DNA of 64,000 nt from DASWZN01 sp963841635 (GTDB lineage: Bacteria > Acidobacteriota > Terriglobia > Bryobacterales > Bryobacteraceae): contig CAWJDO010000003.1 of the NCBI GenBank assembly GCA_963841635.1, positions 620,001-684,000 of the forward strand, in the 5' to 3' direction. Numbering within the stretch: the stretch's first letter is position 1; each line of letters opens with the position of its first letter. A model generated the notes under the pieces. It searched no databases. It was not told the origin of the DNA and saw nothing but the letters and a program-made list of their open reading frames with translations. Of this stretch, positions 53,152 to 61,435 are shown one piece after another. The position numbers were made by a program, and so were the translations under genes.

Positions 53152-53774
53152 GGCGTGACCAGCCCCTTCCGGATGGCGTACACCACCAGCTCGGCCGTGC
53201 GGTGCACGCCTAGCGCGTCCATCAGGTTGGCCCGGTGCACCGCCACCGTGTTGACGCTGAGGGTGAGGATGCCGGCGATCTCCTTGTTCGAGTTCCCTTC
53301 CGCGATGAGCTGCAGGATCTGTTTCTCGCGCGGCGTGAGCTTGTCGAACATGTCGTCGGGCGCGCGCTCGGCTGAAAGCAGGCCTGGATCGAGCACACGC
53401 TTGCCGGCGGCGGCGTCCTTGATGGCCGCGGGCAGGTCGATATCCATGGCGTTTTTCAGGATGTAGCCCAGCGCGCCGGCGTCGAACGCATTGTGCACGT
53501 AGTTCTCCTGCGAGTACATGCTCAGGATGAGGATGGCGATCTTGGGCAGGTGCCGCAGGATCTCGCGCGTGGCCTGAACGCCGTCCATCTCCGGCATGGC
53601 CATGTCCATGACGATCACCTGCGGCTTGAGCTGCAGCGCGAGCTGAACGCCCTGCTTGCCGTCGCTGGCTTCGCCCACGATGGAAATTTCCGGATCGTCC
53701 TCGATCATGCGCCGGAATCCTTTGCGCACCAGCGCATGGTCGTCCACCAGCAGAACCGTGATCTTGGCGCTCAT
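53148..53774 (-). CDS. NarL/LuxR-type response regulator
   Basis: The 208-residue regulator has a receiver with phospho-Asp in 'QVIVMDMAMPEMDGVQ' and a LuxR helix-turn-helix 'LTPREKQILQLIAEGNSNKE'. It is encoded between its kinase and a CRTAC1 protein, overlapping both by four bases. Likely it controls this operon or surface functions such as the Oar gene opposite. Confidence 0.94.
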   Translation of the reverse strand: MSAKITVLLVDDHALVRKGFRRMIEDDPEISIVGEASDGKQGVQLALQLKPQVIVMDMAMPEMDGVQATREILRHLPKIAILILSMYSQENYVHNAFDAGALGYILKNAMDIDLPAAIKDAAAGKRVLDPGLLSAERAPDDMFDKLTPREKQILQLIAEGNSNKEIAGILTLSVNTVAVHRANLMDALGVHRTAELVVYAIRKGLVTP

Positions 53775-55114
53775 GCCGCGGTATCCTCCCCGAGCGGAAT
53801 CTCCAGACGGACGAGCGTTCCCTTGTCGCCCGGCCGCACGAACTCAATTCTCCCATGCAGCAGCTCGGCACGCTCCCGCATCGCTACCAATCCCGTGCCC
53901 TGCCCGGACGTCGCGCCGTTCCGCTGGGGAATGCCGGCGCCGTGGTCTTCCACCTCCAGCTCCAACCGGTCGGGCGCATAGCGCACCCGCACCCATGCGG
54001 TCTGGACTCCGGAGTGCTTCGCCATGTTGTTCAGCGCTTCTTGAAGCACGCGGTAGACGTTGATGGCCACGCGGTCGGAGACGGCGGGGCTGATCCCCGT
54101 CTTTTCGTATCGCACGGCGATGCCCGTCTGCTTCTGGAACGTCGGCACGTACCAGTCGATGGTCTTCTCGAGGCCTCCATCGTCGAGCACGGGCGGATGC
54201 AGCACCTGCGAAAGGCTGCGGATCTTGTCGATGGTGGATTGCGCGATCTCGCGGACCTCCGCCACTTCGGTGCGAAACGGAGAATCCGGCGGCAGGCCCC
54301 CCTTCTTCTCCGCGCGGCTCAGCATGGCGCCGATGGCGGTCAGGATCTGGCCGAACTCGTCGTGGAGCTCGCGGGACAGCGAGTGGAAGACCTCCTCCTG
54401 CACGGTGATCAGCTTGCGCGCCAGCTCGCTGCGGTGGCCGGAGAGGACGGCCAGGCGATCGAACAGCATCCGGTTCGAGCGTATCGTGTAGAGGCTGGTA
54501 AGCGAGATCGCCACCAGGACCGCGGCCAGGAACAGGTAGATCTGCCGCTCCACGCGCGCGTAAATGGCCTGGACGAGGGCTGCGGCCTGCTGCTCCATCT
54601 CGTTGTTTTCAACCAGCGCACGGGCGACTGCGTTGGTCAGCGCGGCTTGCTGGGCTTCGAGCGAGGTGCGGATGAACATGCGCGCCTGCTCGGTGTCGCC
54701 ACTGCCTGCCATGGCGAAGAGCTGCTCGACCGTAGTCCAGAACTGGGCCAGCGCGTTCGAAATGTAGTGCCGCCGCGGGCCCCTGGTCTCCGGAGCGAGT
54801 TCCGATTCGATGCGCAGCGCGTCGTCCAGGTCGATGCGAGTGCGCTGGAACTGCCCGCGCCATGCTTCCATCGGATAGCGTTCGTTGCCGTCCACCATGT
54901 CCCGCATGGCCAAGCCCAGCGACTGCAGGTCGTTCTGTATGCGCAGGAGTTGGAGCGAGTCCTTGCGGTTCCGCTCCACGGTGCGCGCCTGGAGATCCTT
55001 GAGCATAGCGATCTGTCGCAGCGCGTACAGCGAAAAGACCGCGACCGCGGCCAGAGTGATCGCCAGGCCGATCAACAGCCGGCTGGTCGGCGAGGATAGG
55101 GTCTTGGCGCTCAT
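53771..55114 (-). CDS. NarL-family sensor histidine kinase (HisKA_3)
   Basis: The 447-residue kinase has a membrane helix near residues 12-32, a helical periplasmic sensor (about 35-185) with 'ARALVENNEMEQQAAALV', a second helix (about 190-210), the HisKA_3 box 'LSRELHDEFGQILTAIGAM' with phospho-His, and a HATPase domain ('VLQEALNNMAKHSG', 'GTGLVAMRERA'). The signal is unknown; the four-helix sensor is of the kind found in methyl-accepting proteins. It starts the operon. Confidence 0.92.
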   Translation of the reverse strand: MSAKTLSSPTSRLLIGLAITLAAVAVFSLYALRQIAMLKDLQARTVERNRKDSLQLLRIQNDLQSLGLAMRDMVDGNERYPMEAWRGQFQRTRIDLDDALRIESELAPETRGPRRHYISNALAQFWTTVEQLFAMAGSGDTEQARMFIRTSLEAQQAALTNAVARALVENNEMEQQAAALVQAIYARVERQIYLFLAAVLVAISLTSLYTIRSNRMLFDRLAVLSGHRSELARKLITVQEEVFHSLSRELHDEFGQILTAIGAMLSRAEKKGGLPPDSPFRTEVAEVREIAQSTIDKIRSLSQVLHPPVLDDGGLEKTIDWYVPTFQKQTGIAVRYEKTGISPAVSDRVAINVYRVLQEALNNMAKHSGVQTAWVRVRYAPDRLELEVEDHGAGIPQRNGATSGQGTGLVAMRERAELLHGRIEFVRPGDKGTLVRLEIPLGEDTAA

Positions 55115-55243
55115 TCGCCCTTGTGCCGCGGAGCACGCTGGCTCACACAGGATAGCGCAGGCCCGATTCCCTTGGAACCGGTCTGGACGGGGCCCCGGCT
55201 GAAGTAACAGCTTCCTACTAGTATCTTCTGATTATTTATAGAT

Positions 55244-55285
55244 TTAGGACACGAATGTTATAATCCGTCGGTAAGGGTTAGTCTC
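55244..55285 (+). promoter_or_regulatory. Promoter with block shared with 42592-42627
   Basis: TAGGACACG (near 55245-55253), TATAAT (55259-55264), TCGG and GGTTAGTCTC (55276-55285) repeat, in order, the block before the HzsA_2-like cytochrome gene. Here the start codon is 58 bases further on, behind CAGGAGGAA. The remaining part of the 55115-55243 gap shows nothing recognisable. Confidence 0.6.
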
Positions 55286-55342
55286 GGATCGGCCACGGCG
55301 GTTCTCACGGCGCGATCCACGGCCGGCAGGAGGAATCGAGCG

Positions 55343-56434
55343 ATGAGGATTTTCGTGGCCGCCGCGTTTGCGGTATGGATCGCTGCCGCGGCTCCGCCCG
55401 ACATGCCCCGCTTCCGTTGGGAAAATTTCACCACATCCAACAGCCCTCTGCCTGACGACCATGTCTTCAACGTGTGCGTGGACGGCAACCACGTCTGGGC
55501 GGGCACCGAAGGCGGCCTGGCGCTGTACGAAAACGGCAAGTGGAAAGTCTACAAGCCCGCGGATGGACTGGCGCACCGCGCGGTGCTCTATGTCGCCGTG
55601 GACAAGCGCAGCGGAGACGTCTGGGCCGCGACCATGTCCGGCCTCAGCCGCTTTTCGGCCGGCCGCTTCGACAACTTCACCCAACTGAACAGCGGGCTGC
55701 CCAACGACGTGGTCTACGGCGTGACGGTCCAGGATGACTGGGTGTGGGTGGCGACGGCGGCCGGCGGTGCGCGCTATAACACCAAGGCCAACCTGTGGGA
55801 GCACTTCAACGAGCGCAACACCCCGATGTACGAGATCTGGACTTACGCGGTTGCCGCGGCCGAGGACAAAGTCTATTACGCGGTGTGGGGCGGCGGCATC
55901 CTCGAGTACGACGTCAAGACCGCGCGCTGGAAGGACTATAACGACCCGGACGGCGAGACCGAGATGGTGGTTCTGAAGGACCAGGGCCTGATCCACGAGA
56001 TTACGACCTCGGTGAGTTACCCGGGGAAGGGCGTGTTCTGGGCGGCCACTTACTTCGGCGCCAGCCGCTACGACGGCCGCAACTGGAAAGGTTTTCTGGA
56101 CAAGGACAGCGGCCTGCCGAGTAACTTCCTGAACCAGGTGAAGGCCGTCGACAACGATCGCGCCTGGTTTGCGACCGACAAAGGCCTGGCCTACTATGAC
56201 GGCGTGAATTGGTCCGTGTACCGCTCGGCGCTCGATACGCGTCTACCCGAGATGACGGTGCGCGACGCGGCGGGAACGGTTACGAAGGTGGCGGTGGATT
56301 CCGCGCCGTCGCACAACTACATCCTGGGAATGGATTTTCAGGGTGACGATATCTGGGTGGCCACCGCGCACGGCTTGAGCCACGGGATCCGAATCAAGAC
56401 GCCGCAGCAGCACTTAGCGGCGAAGCGAAATTAA
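55343..56434 (+). CDS. Secreted two-component-regulator-propeller-like protein
   Basis: The 363-residue protein has a signal peptide (MRIFVAAAFAVWIAAAA) and repeats of the regulator-propeller type: 'HVWAGTEGGLALYENGKWKVY', 'DVWAATMSGLSRFSAGRF', 'WVWVATAAGGARYN', 'AWFATDKGLAYYDGVNWSVY'. Unlike hybrid kinases with this domain, it has no kinase part; it may be a periplasmic sensor or binding protein. GGCAGGAGGAA precedes the ATG. It heads a set with RidA-like and periplasmic-binding genes. Confidence 0.8.
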   Translation: MRIFVAAAFAVWIAAAAPPDMPRFRWENFTTSNSPLPDDHVFNVCVDGNHVWAGTEGGLALYENGKWKVYKPADGLAHRAVLYVAVDKRSGDVWAATMSGLSRFSAGRFDNFTQLNSGLPNDVVYGVTVQDDWVWVATAAGGARYNTKANLWEHFNERNTPMYEIWTYAVAAAEDKVYYAVWGGGILEYDVKTARWKDYNDPDGETEMVVLKDQGLIHEITTSVSYPGKGVFWAATYFGASRYDGRNWKGFLDKDSGLPSNFLNQVKAVDNDRAWFATDKGLAYYDGVNWSVYRSALDTRLPEMTVRDAAGTVTKVAVDSAPSHNYILGMDFQGDDIWVATAHGLSHGIRIKTPQQHLAAKRN

Positions 56435-56464
56435 AGGTCTTTTTTGCCGAGGAGGCACTTATTC

Positions 56465-56944
56465 ATGACGCTCAATGAGATGCTGGAAGAAGCCACCATG
56501 GCTCAACACATCGAGAAGAAGGCAATCACCAACTACGAATGCCTCAACGAGGCCTATGCCTATGCCAAGCCGAGCTCCTTTTCGCGCGGCTTGCGGCTCG
56601 AGTTCGGCAACATCTGCGTGTTGCTGATCTCCGGGACGGCGAGCATCGACGAGAACGGCGTCACCGTTCACGTCGGCGATTTCCGTGCCCAGTGCAAGCG
56701 CACCTACTTCAACATCACCAAGCTGCTGGAGAGCGAAGGCGCCACGTGGAAAGACATCGTGCGCACCACCTGCTACCTGCGCGACATCGACCGCGACTAC
56801 GACGCCTTCAACGAAGAGCGCACCGCGTTCTACACCGAGCAGGGACTCGACCCTCTTCCGGCCTCCACGGGCATCCAGGCGCACTTGTGCAGGCCTGAGC
56901 TGCTGGTGGAAATCGAGGCGATTGCGATTTTCCGGAAGGAGTAG
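56465..56944 (+). CDS. RidA/YjgF-family protein lacking the catalytic arginine
   Basis: The 159-residue protein has the YjgF/RidA fold: 'GNICVLLISGTASIDENG', 'VRTTCYLRDIDRDYDAFNEER' and 'LLVEIEAIAIF'. The substrate-binding arginine of E. coli RidA, in PARS, is replaced (PASTGI), so enamine/imine deaminase activity is unlikely; such versions form separate Rid subfamilies of unknown function. ATG 56465 is chosen behind GAGGAGG; ATG 56498 (MAQHIEKK) is an alternative. The next gene starts five bases after its stop. Confidence 0.85.
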   Translation: MTLNEMLEEATMAQHIEKKAITNYECLNEAYAYAKPSSFSRGLRLEFGNICVLLISGTASIDENGVTVHVGDFRAQCKRTYFNITKLLESEGATWKDIVRTTCYLRDIDRDYDAFNEERTAFYTEQGLDPLPASTGIQAHLCRPELLVEIEAIAIFRKE

Positions 56945-56949
56945 AGCGC

Positions 56950-58779
56950 ATGAAGCCAGCCGGGTTGTTGTTGGCCCTGGCGCCGGCGGCGCTGATGTGG
57001 GCGCAGGGACTCGCCGGTCCGTGCTCGTGCGGCGCGAATCCTCCGGGTCCACCGAAGAACCGCGAACTCCGGCCCTACGCGGACGCGCCGGCGGACATGG
57101 AACCCTACGCCAAGTTCGGCGACAAGGCCGGCGAACCATACTACGAGTTCTATACCCACCTGATTGAGTACAACGGCGCGGCGCGCGATGTTCCCACACT
57201 GAAGCCCGCCGATGTAGACGAGGTCCGCATCGGCTTTCTCGGCCCCCTCGAAAACCATCCCGAAGAGCCGCTGGGCAGGATGATGCTGGCCGGCGTGCAA
57301 CTCGCCATCGAGGAAGCCAACGCCGCAGGCGGCTACGGCGGCAAGCCCTTCAAGCTGATGATCCACAATGACCAGGCGGTGTGGGGGGCGTCGTCGAACG
57401 AAATCGTCAAGATGGCGTACGACGAGAAGGTGTGGGCTATGCTCGGCTCCGTGGGTGCCGATTCCACTCACATCGCGCTACGCGTGACGCTGAAGGCCGA
57501 GGTGCCCATCGTCAATAGCGCGTCCACCGACCCCACCATTCCCGAGACCATCATCCCCTGGTACCTCACTACGGTTCAGGACGACCGCGTCCAAGGCTAC
57601 ACGCTGGCGCGCCGCATCTACACGGACCTGGGCCTGCAGCGGGTCGCCCTTCTTCGCGTCAATTCCCGTTACGGCCGCTTCGGTGTGCTGAAGTTCAAGG
57701 ACGTCTCGCGGCGCATGGGCCACCCGGTTGTGATCGAACAGAAGTGGATGCCCGGGGATATGGACTTCAAGCGCCAGTTGCGCATCATCAACGAGTCGCG
57801 CGTCGACGGCATCGTCATTTGGGGCGACGCCAAGGAAGCCGGCACCGCGCTCAAACAGATGCGCGAGATGGGCATGAAGCAGCCGGCCTTCGGCAGCTTC
57901 CGCACCATCGAGCCGGGGCTGATCGAGACCGCCGGCGCCGCCGCGGAAGGGTTCGAGGCCGTCTACCCGTACGACCCGACGCGGGACGATCCGGTCTGGG
58001 TGGGGTTCAAGCAGCGCTTCGAAAAGAAGTTCGGCAAAGACCCGGAAGCCTTCGCTTCCCTGGGCTACGACACCATGAGCATCCTGCTTCAGGCCATCTG
58101 CAAGGGAGGCCTGAATCGCGGCCAGATCCGCGACGCGCTCACCGGCGTAGATCACTACAAGGGCGTCACCGGCGACATGGTTTTCGATCCCAACTGCAAG
58201 AACATCGTGCCGCTGTATCTGGCCACCGTGAAGCACGGGAAACTCGAATATCGCCGCTATCCCATGAAGAAGGAGTACGCGCGCGTGGGCGAGGGCGGGG
58301 TCGAATACAACGGCCCGGCGCTCTCGGACGCGCCCGCCGGTCCTCTGCGCATCGGGCTGTTCGGTCCCGGCGCGGACAAGGCGGCTCTGCAACTGGCGAG
58401 CGTGCTCGAAGCGTACAAGGGCCGTTACGAAGTGGTGCCCATCACCGCCAACACTCCCTGGGGACAAGGCTCGACCGAGTTGGTGAAGCTGATCTACGAG
58501 CCCAGCACGATCGGCATGATCTCGACGGACCGCAATACCAGCCACCTGGCGGAGCAACTCGCCATCAAGAGCTTCGTGCCGCTGATTGCGATCTCCGGCG
58601 ACAAGTCGCTGACTGCGGTCAACATCCCGTGGATCTTCCGGCTGCCCGAGGATGCGTCGCTTCCGGACACGCTGCGGTCGATGATCGATGCGGCGGAGAA
58701 GTCCGGCCCCAATCGCGGCCGCCTGCGCGCGGCGCTCGCCTCCAGCGCCCGTTTCGACTCGAAGGGCGACCCTCGGTAA
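56950..58779 (+). CDS. Periplasmic-binding-protein type 1 (LivJ-like) with an extra half domain
   Basis: The 609-residue protein has a signal peptide, a Cys-containing stretch (GPCSCG), a full type 1 binding fold (about 85-455: 'VRIGFLGPLENHPEE', 'MLGSVGADSTHIALRV', 'GYDTMSILLQAICKGG') and a second partial lobe (about 460-600: 'LRIGLFGPGADKAALQL', 'IGMISTDRNTSHLAEQL'). It should bind a small amphipathic ligand outside the cell. No permease or ATPase is near, so it may act in sensing or delivery rather than in a classic ABC importer. It follows the RidA-like gene closely. Confidence 0.82.
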   Translation: MKPAGLLLALAPAALMWAQGLAGPCSCGANPPGPPKNRELRPYADAPADMEPYAKFGDKAGEPYYEFYTHLIEYNGAARDVPTLKPADVDEVRIGFLGPLENHPEEPLGRMMLAGVQLAIEEANAAGGYGGKPFKLMIHNDQAVWGASSNEIVKMAYDEKVWAMLGSVGADSTHIALRVTLKAEVPIVNSASTDPTIPETIIPWYLTTVQDDRVQGYTLARRIYTDLGLQRVALLRVNSRYGRFGVLKFKDVSRRMGHPVVIEQKWMPGDMDFKRQLRIINESRVDGIVIWGDAKEAGTALKQMREMGMKQPAFGSFRTIEPGLIETAGAAAEGFEAVYPYDPTRDDPVWVGFKQRFEKKFGKDPEAFASLGYDTMSILLQAICKGGLNRGQIRDALTGVDHYKGVTGDMVFDPNCKNIVPLYLATVKHGKLEYRRYPMKKEYARVGEGGVEYNGPALSDAPAGPLRIGLFGPGADKAALQLASVLEAYKGRYEVVPITANTPWGQGSTELVKLIYEPSTIGMISTDRNTSHLAEQLAIKSFVPLIAISGDKSLTAVNIPWIFRLPEDASLPDTLRSMIDAAEKSGPNRGRLRAALASSARFDSKGDPR

Positions 58780-58782
58780 GGC

Positions 58783-58837
58783 TGGGGGGGTCTGGAGACC
58801 CGCTGCAGGCGTGGTGCAGGCGTGGACGCCTGCCCCA
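58783..58837. repeat. Paired palindromes (inverted copy of 8578-8617)
   Basis: GGGTCTGGAGACCC (58788-58801) and GCAGGCGTGGACGCCTGC (58816-58833) are the same two palindromes as behind ilvC, in opposite orientation and with an 11-base partial duplication (GCAGGCGTGGT) in between. They follow the binding-protein gene directly and may end its transcript. Confidence 0.75.
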
Positions 58838-58870
58838 CTGTTTTGAGTTACGATAGTCCTACTCAACTGT

Positions 58871-59896
58871 ATGCAGACGCTCGCAGGTGCCGAGGAAGCC
58901 CTCTATCAGCATTGGGAAGTCCCCGGCAAGCCCATGACGGTTTATCTCTCCCGCGCCGCTTCGGGAGCGATACTCCTCGAAGGAAGGCGAGGGCTGATGC
59001 CGCGGCGCCGGGCCGAGGTGGGCGGCATCCTCCTCGGCAGGGTTACCGTCGAGGAAACGATCACCATCCGGATCGAGGCATGCCTGCAGATACCCTGCGA
59101 ACACCTGTTCGGACCGTCGTACACGCTGTCGGAGGACGAGAAGCAGACGCTACGCCATGCCGTCGTCCGGCACGGCGTGGGCGCTGAGACGGACATCGGC
59201 GTGGTGGGGTTCTATCGCACGCACACCCGTCGCGGCCTGGCCTTGGATAGCGACGACATGCAGCTGGCGGACTTGTTTCCTGAAGGCGCCGATCTGGCAC
59301 TGCTCATAAAGCCGCGCTTCCTGCGGCGGAGCCAGGCGGCGTTGTTCTTCTGGACCGAGCCCATGTCGGCCGCTGTCAAGTTCACGGTTTCAGGGCACGA
59401 CAACCGCGACCTCGCCGCCGCGCAGGAAGTCGCCGCGCTGCCGGAACCGGAGGTCGAGCAGGCCGACGTGGCCGCGCCCCTTGCGGTCTCCCGTAGGCCG
59501 CTGTGGGCGTCGTGGTGGGTGCAGGGGCCGCTATGGGTTTGCCTGGCGTTCGTGCTGGGTTATTCGACGGCGCAGCAGGTCGATAAGGTGGTTCCGCGAG
59601 CAGTGCCGCCGCCCCGCGATCCCTATGCGATCTCGCTCCTGGTTTTGCAGTACGGAGACAACATCCGCCTGACATGGGATCGCCAGGCAATACCGATCGT
59701 CATGGCCGAGCGTGGAAGCCTGACCATCTCGGATGCGGGCCAGAGCCGAACGCTCGATCTCACCCGCGACCAACTGCGGAACGGAGCCGTGGCCTATCAC
59801 CGGCTCAGCGAGCACGTCCAACTCCGGCTGGAGGTTGCTCTCCCCAACCGCCGCAGCGTCAGCGAGACCTGGGAAGCGTCGCCGACGGGGCAGTGA
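58871..59896 (+). CDS. Membrane-anchored protein with degenerate MPN/JAB-like domain
   Basis: The 341-residue protein has an N-terminal part (about 40-160) like the MPN/JAB fold: 'RAEVGGILLGRV' and 'VVGFYRTHTRRGLALDSDD'. A true JAMM centre needs HxH and SxxD; here the first His is Arg and the Ser/Asp spacing is off, so peptidase activity is doubtful. One membrane helix (about 218-234) leads to a C-terminal beta domain outside. No family name can be given with certainty. It is convergent with the AAA+-receiver gene. Confidence 0.65.
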   Translation: MQTLAGAEEALYQHWEVPGKPMTVYLSRAASGAILLEGRRGLMPRRRAEVGGILLGRVTVEETITIRIEACLQIPCEHLFGPSYTLSEDEKQTLRHAVVRHGVGAETDIGVVGFYRTHTRRGLALDSDDMQLADLFPEGADLALLIKPRFLRRSQAALFFWTEPMSAAVKFTVSGHDNRDLAAAQEVAALPEPEVEQADVAAPLAVSRRPLWASWWVQGPLWVCLAFVLGYSTAQQVDKVVPRAVPPPRDPYAISLLVLQYGDNIRLTWDRQAIPIVMAERGSLTISDAGQSRTLDLTRDQLRNGAVAYHRLSEHVQLRLEVALPNRRSVSETWEASPTGQ

Positions 59897-59905
59897 GCAG
59901 CCGTA

Positions 59906-61342
59906 CTACACCGAAGCCGCCGAAGATCGGAACAGACGCGCCCGGATCAGGTTCAGGACGTCGTTCGCCAGGAAGGGCTTCCGCAGGATCGGGAAGTCGT
60001 ATTCCTGGCAGATCGCCTCTTCTTCGGGGGTGAGCTGCGCGCCGGTCATCATGATCACCTGGACGCCGGGCAGCTTCCTCTGCAGCAGGACGCCGAGTTC
60101 GACGCCGTTGCCGTCCGGCAGGAGGTAATCGAGCAGAGCGGCATTGGGAGTCTGGCGCGTGAGAACCTCGTGGGCCTCCGCGGCGGATTCCGCCGTGAGG
60201 AGGCGCCATCCGGCCTGCGCCATCAGGCGCTCGAGGAACCGCAGCAGGTCGCGGTTGTCGTCCACCAGCAGCACCGTGGGATGCTGCGGTGCGCGCACCG
60301 CGCCCGAGTCCAGCGTGCGGATGATCAGGCTCTCCTTGTCCTCGGCCAGGTCGACACGGACCCGCGCGCCGGGCTCGATCTGTCCCGAAGCCACCTTGGT
60401 GGCCAGCGGCTGGGTCAGATTCCGGTGTATGGTGCGTTTCAACTCGCGAGCGCCATACTCGGGGCTGGTCCCCTTGCGCAGCAGGAACTGCCGGCTCTCG
60501 AACGGCACCTCGATGTTGAAGTAGCGGTCGCCCAGGCGCGTGTTGACGTGCCGTTGCAGCTCCGCCATCTGCTGGTCCAGGATGGCCGCCAGCGATTCGT
60601 GGTCGAGCGGCTGGTAGGTGATGACGGCGTCGATGCGGTTGACGAATTCCGGCGAGAACTTCTTGCGGACGGAGCCCAGCGCGATGCTCTCGAGCTTGCT
60701 GAACATGTCCGCCCGATCGGTGCGGGCGACCCCGGCCTGGAAGCCGAACTCGGGATGCAGTTCTTTCATCATCTCCCGCGCGCCCAGGTTGCTGGTGAGG
60801 AAGATGAGGCTGTTCTCGAAGTTGACCGATGTGTTGTCGCCCAGCCGCAGGTTGGCGCGATCGAGGATCCCCAGCAGCAGGCGCACCATGGATGGCGCGG
60901 CCTTCTCGATCTCGTCGAACAGAATGATGGCTAGCGTGCACTTGTCGCTGGTGACCGCGTTCAGCTTCTGCTGTGTCAGCATGGGCTGGGTCTCGCGGTG
61001 GCCCAGGTAGCCGGGCGGGGCGCCGATGAGCTTGGCGACCTCGTGCTCCATCTGATACTCGCCGCAGTCGATCTTGAGGACGTTCTTTTCGCTGCCGTGG
61101 AGCACGTCGGCCAGCGCTTCGACGGTCTTGGTCTTGCCGGTGCCCGTCGGCCCCAGCAGCAGGAACACGCCGGCGGGCCTGCCCTCGGGCGAGAGCCCGG
61201 CCTGGTACATCTCGACATACGGCACGATGTACTTCATCGCCGCGGGCTGTCCTATGACCTTCTGCGAAAGCAGGGTCACCAGGTCATTCGGCGACTCGAC
61301 GGCAGGTTTCTTGGCCTTCCCAGCACTCCCCGGAGTTTTCAT
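59906..61342 (-). CDS. ClpB/ClpX-like AAA+ ATPase fused to a receiver domain
   Basis: The 478-residue protein has an AAA_2 module (Walker A GPTGTGKT at 64-71, Walker B 'IILFDEIEKA', sensor 'IFLTSNLGA', arginine-finger region 'VNRIDAVITYQPL'), a ClpB D2-small domain ('SPEYGARELKRTIHRN') and then a complete receiver (about 355-470: 'VLLVDDNRD', 'AALLDYLLPDGNG', 'MMTG', 'LRKPF'). The receiver is C-terminal, the reverse of NtrC order. There is no Clp N-domain, D1 ring or DNA-binding domain. ATG 61342 follows GAAGGGG and lies 26 bases behind a TATAAT box, so longer starts are rejected. Confidence 0.85.
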   Translation of the reverse strand: MKTPGSAGKAKKPAVESPNDLVTLLSQKVIGQPAAMKYIVPYVEMYQAGLSPEGRPAGVFLLLGPTGTGKTKTVEALADVLHGSEKNVLKIDCGEYQMEHEVAKLIGAPPGYLGHRETQPMLTQQKLNAVTSDKCTLAIILFDEIEKAAPSMVRLLLGILDRANLRLGDNTSVNFENSLIFLTSNLGAREMMKELHPEFGFQAGVARTDRADMFSKLESIALGSVRKKFSPEFVNRIDAVITYQPLDHESLAAILDQQMAELQRHVNTRLGDRYFNIEVPFESRQFLLRKGTSPEYGARELKRTIHRNLTQPLATKVASGQIEPGARVRVDLAEDKESLIIRTLDSGAVRAPQHPTVLLVDDNRDLLRFLERLMAQAGWRLLTAESAAEAHEVLTRQTPNAALLDYLLPDGNGVELGVLLQRKLPGVQVIMMTGAQLTPEEEAICQEYDFPILRKPFLANDVLNLIRARLFRSSAASV

Positions 61343-61367
61343 CTCGGCAGCTTCCCCTTCTGGCCCC

Positions 61368-61373
61368 ATTATA
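61368..61373 (-). promoter_or_regulatory. TATAAT -10 box of the AAA+-receiver gene
   Basis: A perfect TATAAT on the minus strand (61373-61368) stands 26 bases before ATG 61342, with GAAGGGG between as ribosome-binding site. No convincing -35 box at 16-18 bases is visible. Confidence 0.55.
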
Positions 61374-61435
61374 TCCGCAGCCATGCAAATACCGGCCCCT
61401 TCCAGAGGCGAAAGTCCGGGCATCCCAGCCCGGAA

